Below, one piece after another: positions 60,553 through 64,000 of a DNA stretch of 64,000 bases. This DNA comes from Jackrogersella multiformis (taxonomy: Eukaryota > Ascomycota > Sordariomycetes > Xylariales > Hypoxylaceae). A model generated the notes under the pieces. That model was not told the DNA's origin and did not search any database. It saw only the letters and a list, made by a program, of their open reading frames with translations. The position numbers were made by a program, and so were the translations under genes. Position 1 is the first letter of the stretch. Each line of letters begins with the position of its first letter. The stretch spans positions 4,154,001-4,218,000 of the forward strand of contig CADCXD010000004.1 of assembly GCA_902806575.1 (NCBI GenBank), written 5' to 3'.

Positions 60553-63500
60553 TCAGCCCATCTTGTTCTTCAAGCCCCCCATCTTCCCAAGGCCGAGCCA
60601 CTTCCTCTTGCCGGCCAGATGGGCTGTACCGGGCTCTACGTATACATTCCCGCCCTGGGTGCGGATCATCGTCGACGGGGTGTTCGGCGGCGCCATGTCG
60701 GCCATATACTGATGTGGTGTAGCCGGGATTGCTGTCTCGGCACTACCAGTTCCAGATAGGAGCGACAGCCCACGGCTACGCATGATAGGGGGAGGCGTCG
60801 CGCTGTTGAAGTCATCTTCTACGACGCCAGGCGGGCGCCATGGCAAAGTCGCTGGTGGCGGAACACTATTTCTTCCCGAAGATCCGGCAAACAACATGTT
60901 CGGAGGCAGTGACGACAACTGAGCCGTACTTGGGATAGGGAAATTCGCCTCGGTAGCACTAGAGGGGACACTGAAGCTTTCCGAACCGGTCCTTCTGAAC
61001 CACGAGTTGATGCCTAGCCCTCGTCCCTTGGGCGTCTGCCCAGAGATCGGTGGGTAATGACTTCGTCTTCCTGGCGGAGTTGATTCTGGAGCCTGTGTGG
61101 GTGCTTTGCTGGATGAGGCTTGGGCCCCAGTGTCTATGCTATTGCTCCTACCTCTTGCATCCATCCAACTCATGCCCGGACCTTTAGCGAGGCTCTTCCT
61201 AAGTTTCCCGCCTGATGAAGGTATTGCGCTTGTGCTGCCTGTGCGCGCATGCAAGCTTGATCGTCGATCAGGGGTAGGGGGCGCCTGTCCCGTCATAGGA
61301 AGATCGAATGATTCCGTTAGTGGTGTTCGCGACAAGCTAGCCATCTCATCAATGGGATCACGCTTTAGTGCCGACACTGGTGAACCGAGATAGCCACTAC
61401 CCTTCATGGCTCCGAAGATGGCTTCCGGTTCCCAACCTCCCTCGTTGATTGGGAAGGAAAAGAGACCGGGAGATGAATCACGACGGCCTCCATGCTGTGC
61501 CGATAAACCCGTCTGATACTTGTTCGGTCTCAAGCTCTCGCGCATCCAGTAATCAAAGGTGTCCGCTTCGGATCGAGCGTCTGCTCCACCGTCCGAGTCC
61601 GAGTCCGATCCTATACTGTTGGCCCTAGCACGGGAGCTTGTCGTCTCGGCTGCCGAGTGAGGGCGGGGTGGAAGAGATCGCGCAAGCTGGCTAAGATCGG
61701 AGAAAGGATTAGTGTTGATAGTGGGCATTGGTATTTGTCTACGACCAGAGTAGACTGTTGCGGGCGCCTGCAGATTCGACGACGTCTGGTAAGTAAGTTC
61801 CCTAGCCGCAGCGATCCTGTCATGGACGGGTGCGTAACCCTCGCCCGGAATAGTTCCTGGTTGCTTCTTAAGACTATCTTGAGAACTGGTGAAGTTCTGG
61901 TGTTTTCGAAGCGTTGACGAGGACACTGTATCGGGAGTAGGAGGGAAAGCATTAGGGTTAGAGAAATCCCTGTGCGTGGGATAATTCGTGAGGACCTTCT
62001 GCAGTGCCTCTCTCTTCTCATGTTTGGATTTGCCCTGCTGTGGATGATTCATGTAAGGTCTAGCTTGAGTAGGTGTTGCAGCGCCTCGACTACGGTTGGG
62101 CATCGTTTGTCTAGAAACATCGTCGGCGACCGCTATCTGTCCTTCAAGTCGTTCAATCTTCTGCAAAGGTGAATTCCTATCAATGACATTGCCGAGAGAT
62201 TGGATATGAGTTGATAGTCTAGCGCCTCCACCATAGTGGCTTAGAGTCGTAGGACCATCCCGGCTCTCCTGGTTCATGTTCTTCGTCGGCGTCGGGGAAC
62301 GATCGACATGGCTGCCGTCCAATCCTGCCACGCCATACGAGGGTTGCAAGCTTCCCTGATCTTGTGGATTTTTAGGGCCGTATATGCTGACAAAAGAACT
62401 CTCGCTGAGCACGCTGATGCTGGGACTGGCGATACGGTTAATCTCGCTAGGTGCAACACTCGACTCAGATACCTTGCGCAAGTGCATGACACTCGTTCTA
62501 CCTCTCAAGACGGCATTTCGAAGATTCTCGGTCTGTTGGCTATACTCCGAAAGGAAGCTAGGCATGCGCCCGAGACCTCCGCCACCTTTGGTTAGAAATG
62601 GGACGTCCAGATTCGTGAGGTTCGTTGGGTTCGGAATAGTAGCGGTTGCGGATTCGGGGGGGTTCGGCTGCTTGTCCGGGAGTGACTGACGATATGCTCC
62701 GTCCGTCTCGGCCTGCCTGGCCATGTTGTTTTCTAGGACCAACTCGTCAACTCTCACCTCCAACCTCGCAATCTCTCTTACGGCTTCCGCGAAAGCGTTC
62801 TCCATTTCTATCAGCTCGGCCAGTATATTCCTGCGTTGGGAATCGATCTTCTCCAGAGTCGTCTCCATCTTGCTATACTGAGTCTCCATTCTGTTACATC
62901 GGGTCTTCATCTCACCGTTTTGTGACTCAAGCTCCTCAACTCTCTCCTCTAAAGCGGCCTGTTTTTCTCGCCTATGATGCACCTCTAGTTTTAGATCGAA
63001 ATTCTGCTTGTGTAGCGTAGACAACGTCTTCGCGTCCAGGTCAGCTGGGTTTAATTTGACAGGCGAACGCGGATTATCATGGACATTCCCTACCTGTTCC
63101 ATCTGTCTAGCTCCCATGCCAGTGTCCTTGGCGAGTTCATCGCTGCTATCCTGCCACGGCCGTCGTCCCATAGCGGTAGCACTTCTAACGGGCGAGTTCT
63201 GTACATTCCTATCTCGGAGATCACCAGTGGAGGCACTCAAATCGACGCCTTGTTGTTTAGCCACCTGAATCTCCTTTCTTGCTTGCTGTAATCTTTCTTG
63301 CAGCAAGGCCGAGCCTGATGTTGCCGATATTCTTAGCTCATCACTGGGCTCCCTTGATAACCGCGACATAGGTTGGGTGCCCTCTCCTAAACCTCTGCTG
63401 CCGCAATTGCTATGGTGATATTTATGCATCGGATGTGAGCCCGCGAGGGTACTCTCTCGTAGGTGGGAAGAGGAGCTGGTTGCGCTCTTGGGCGTCATCT

Positions 63501-63591
63501 GGGTGTTCGACGTGCTAGCCGTGCTAGCCCGTGAAGGAGCCCGAGGATACGAGCGCTCGCGCGACTCCTTGGGTAATCCGCTACCATCCAT
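60553..63591 (-). CDS. Centrosomin N-terminal motif (Cnn_1N) protein, probable microtubule-organising-centre component
   Basis: A single uninterrupted exon of 1012 residues. Residues 1-180 are Ser/Arg-rich and disordered. About 186-295 form a coiled coil opening with KTLSTLHKQNFDLKLEVHHR, which matches the centrosomin N-terminal motif 1 that recruits gamma-tubulin complexes in animal Cnn, fission-yeast Mto1/Pcp1 and Aspergillus septal and spindle-pole proteins. The remaining 700 residues are low-complexity, Ser/Pro-rich and probably phosphorylated (many S/T-P sites). The C-terminus is short and basic (KRKWLGLGKMGGLKNKMG). Expected role: attaching gamma-tubulin complexes at spindle poles or septal microtubule-organising centres; which of the two is inference. 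The start ATG (63591) is the first in frame. Confidence 0.82.
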   Translation of the reverse strand: MDGSGLPKESRERSYPRAPSRASTASTSNTQMTPKSATSSSSHLRESTLAGSHPMHKYHHSNCGSRGLGEGTQPMSRLSREPSDELRISATSGSALLQERLQQARKEIQVAKQQGVDLSASTGDLRDRNVQNSPVRSATAMGRRPWQDSSDELAKDTGMGARQMEQVGNVHDNPRSPVKLNPADLDAKTLSTLHKQNFDLKLEVHHRREKQAALEERVEELESQNGEMKTRCNRMETQYSKMETTLEKIDSQRRNILAELIEMENAFAEAVREIARLEVRVDELVLENNMARQAETDGAYRQSLPDKQPNPPESATATIPNPTNLTNLDVPFLTKGGGGLGRMPSFLSEYSQQTENLRNAVLRGRTSVMHLRKVSESSVAPSEINRIASPSISVLSESSFVSIYGPKNPQDQGSLQPSYGVAGLDGSHVDRSPTPTKNMNQESRDGPTTLSHYGGGARLSTHIQSLGNVIDRNSPLQKIERLEGQIAVADDVSRQTMPNRSRGAATPTQARPYMNHPQQGKSKHEKREALQKVLTNYPTHRDFSNPNAFPPTPDTVSSSTLRKHQNFTSSQDSLKKQPGTIPGEGYAPVHDRIAAARELTYQTSSNLQAPATVYSGRRQIPMPTINTNPFSDLSQLARSLPPRPHSAAETTSSRARANSIGSDSDSDGGADARSEADTFDYWMRESLRPNKYQTGLSAQHGGRRDSSPGLFSFPINEGGWEPEAIFGAMKGSGYLGSPVSALKRDPIDEMASLSRTPLTESFDLPMTGQAPPTPDRRSSLHARTGSTSAIPSSGGKLRKSLAKGPGMSWMDARGRSNSIDTGAQASSSKAPTQAPESTPPGRRSHYPPISGQTPKGRGLGINSWFRRTGSESFSVPSSATEANFPIPSTAQLSSLPPNMLFAGSSGRNSVPPPATLPWRPPGVVEDDFNSATPPPIMRSRGLSLLSGTGSAETAIPATPHQYMADMAPPNTPSTMIRTQGGNVYVEPGTAHLAGKRKWLGLGKMGGLKNKMG

Positions 63592-64000
63592 GATGATGAT
63601 ATGTGATACTGAAGGATCTCGATGTGTTCTCCGTCAAGAATAATCAGGCGCGAAAAGAAGGTGGAAGGACTTTGGCCCTACCGGTTAGAACTAGCTCCTC
63701 GTTCAACTTAGCCTGTGAAGTGAAAACGAAAGCGAATCTAAAGATAATAGGAATGCTGGCGGATCTTAGGTTGCGGAGGCATGGGTACCAAGTGGTCAAA
63801 CAGGCGACGGGTTAGGGTTCGAAGTTGAATGTAGATCCAGAATTTGTGTGTGGAGTTTTTCGAGCAATCGAAGATTTCGAGATCGAGAAGGGGAGAGAGA
63901 GAATGGAGACAATCGTGGCGCTCAAAGGCCTAGAGTGGGAGGCGTCATCGGCGTTGGGAGTGACCCGACGGCTTGAGCGTCTTAACACAGCGACTTATGA
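63592..64000. other. Upstream flank of the Cnn-motif gene, right window edge
   Basis: About 400 bp of presumed promoter and 5' leader of the minus-strand Cnn-motif gene. A purine-rich (GAGA) stretch lies at about 63880-63905. A 70-codon frame at 63603-63815 on the plus strand has no motif. No other gene start is visible before the edge. Confidence 0.55.

Noticed and set aside
1..64000. CRISPR arrays, prophage or bacterial operons
   Set aside because: All genes are fungal in type with spliceosomal introns; the regular repeats are palindromic microsatellite-like units without spacers of constant length.

Overview
The window reads as nuclear DNA of a filamentous ascomycete (Pezizomycotina, most likely Sordariomycetes). 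The evidence is compact genes with introns of about 50-150 nt (GTRNGT-type donors, CTRAC-like branch sites, YAG acceptors), typical fungal families (Zn(II)2Cys6 regulator, CYP52-like P450, Btn1/CLN3, Vps13, fungal amidase) and long intergenic spaces filled with a palindromic motif, TACCTAGGTA. I cannot name the genus. Fifteen protein-coding genes are supported, most intact with reconstructable splice sites. No rRNA, tRNA or CRISPR was recognised.

Layout. 1-16 kb: a mitochondrial DUF3429/TMEM69-like protein (-), the 3199-residue lipid-transfer protein Vps13 (+, one 51-nt intron) and a CYP52-like P450 (-). 16-31.5 kb: a 5-kb microsatellite- and motif-rich spacer, a 193-residue protein with a His/Gln-rich tail (+), a four-exon amidase-signature enzyme (+), an unrecognised 161-residue protein (+), a SET-domain methyltransferase (-) and an isoprenylcysteine-methyltransferase-family membrane protein (-). 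31.5-46.1 kb: a gene desert of about 14.7 kb. Its left part is poor in the TACCTAGGTA motif and holds a probable 5'-truncated non-LTR retrotransposon tail flanked by a 15-bp target-site duplication. 46-64 kb: a gene-dense block with a glutathione S-transferase (-), an App1-type phosphatidate phosphatase (-), a homologue of acyl-CoA:isopenicillin N acyltransferase lacking an obvious peroxisomal signal (+), Btn1/CLN3 (+), a 980-residue Zn2Cys6 regulator (-), an endonuclease III-like HhH-GPD glycosylase with an incomplete Fe-S cysteine set (-) and a 1012-residue centrosomin-motif protein (-).

The genes do not form one obvious pathway or a biosynthetic cluster with a core synthase. Several are housekeeping or membrane-trafficking functions (Vps13, Btn1, App1, Cnn-motif protein); others are enzymes often found in accessory metabolism (P450, amidase, GST, acyltransferase homologue). 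The most unusual sequence-level feature is the intergenic palindrome family. All family assignments come from reading motifs by eye; no searches were run.
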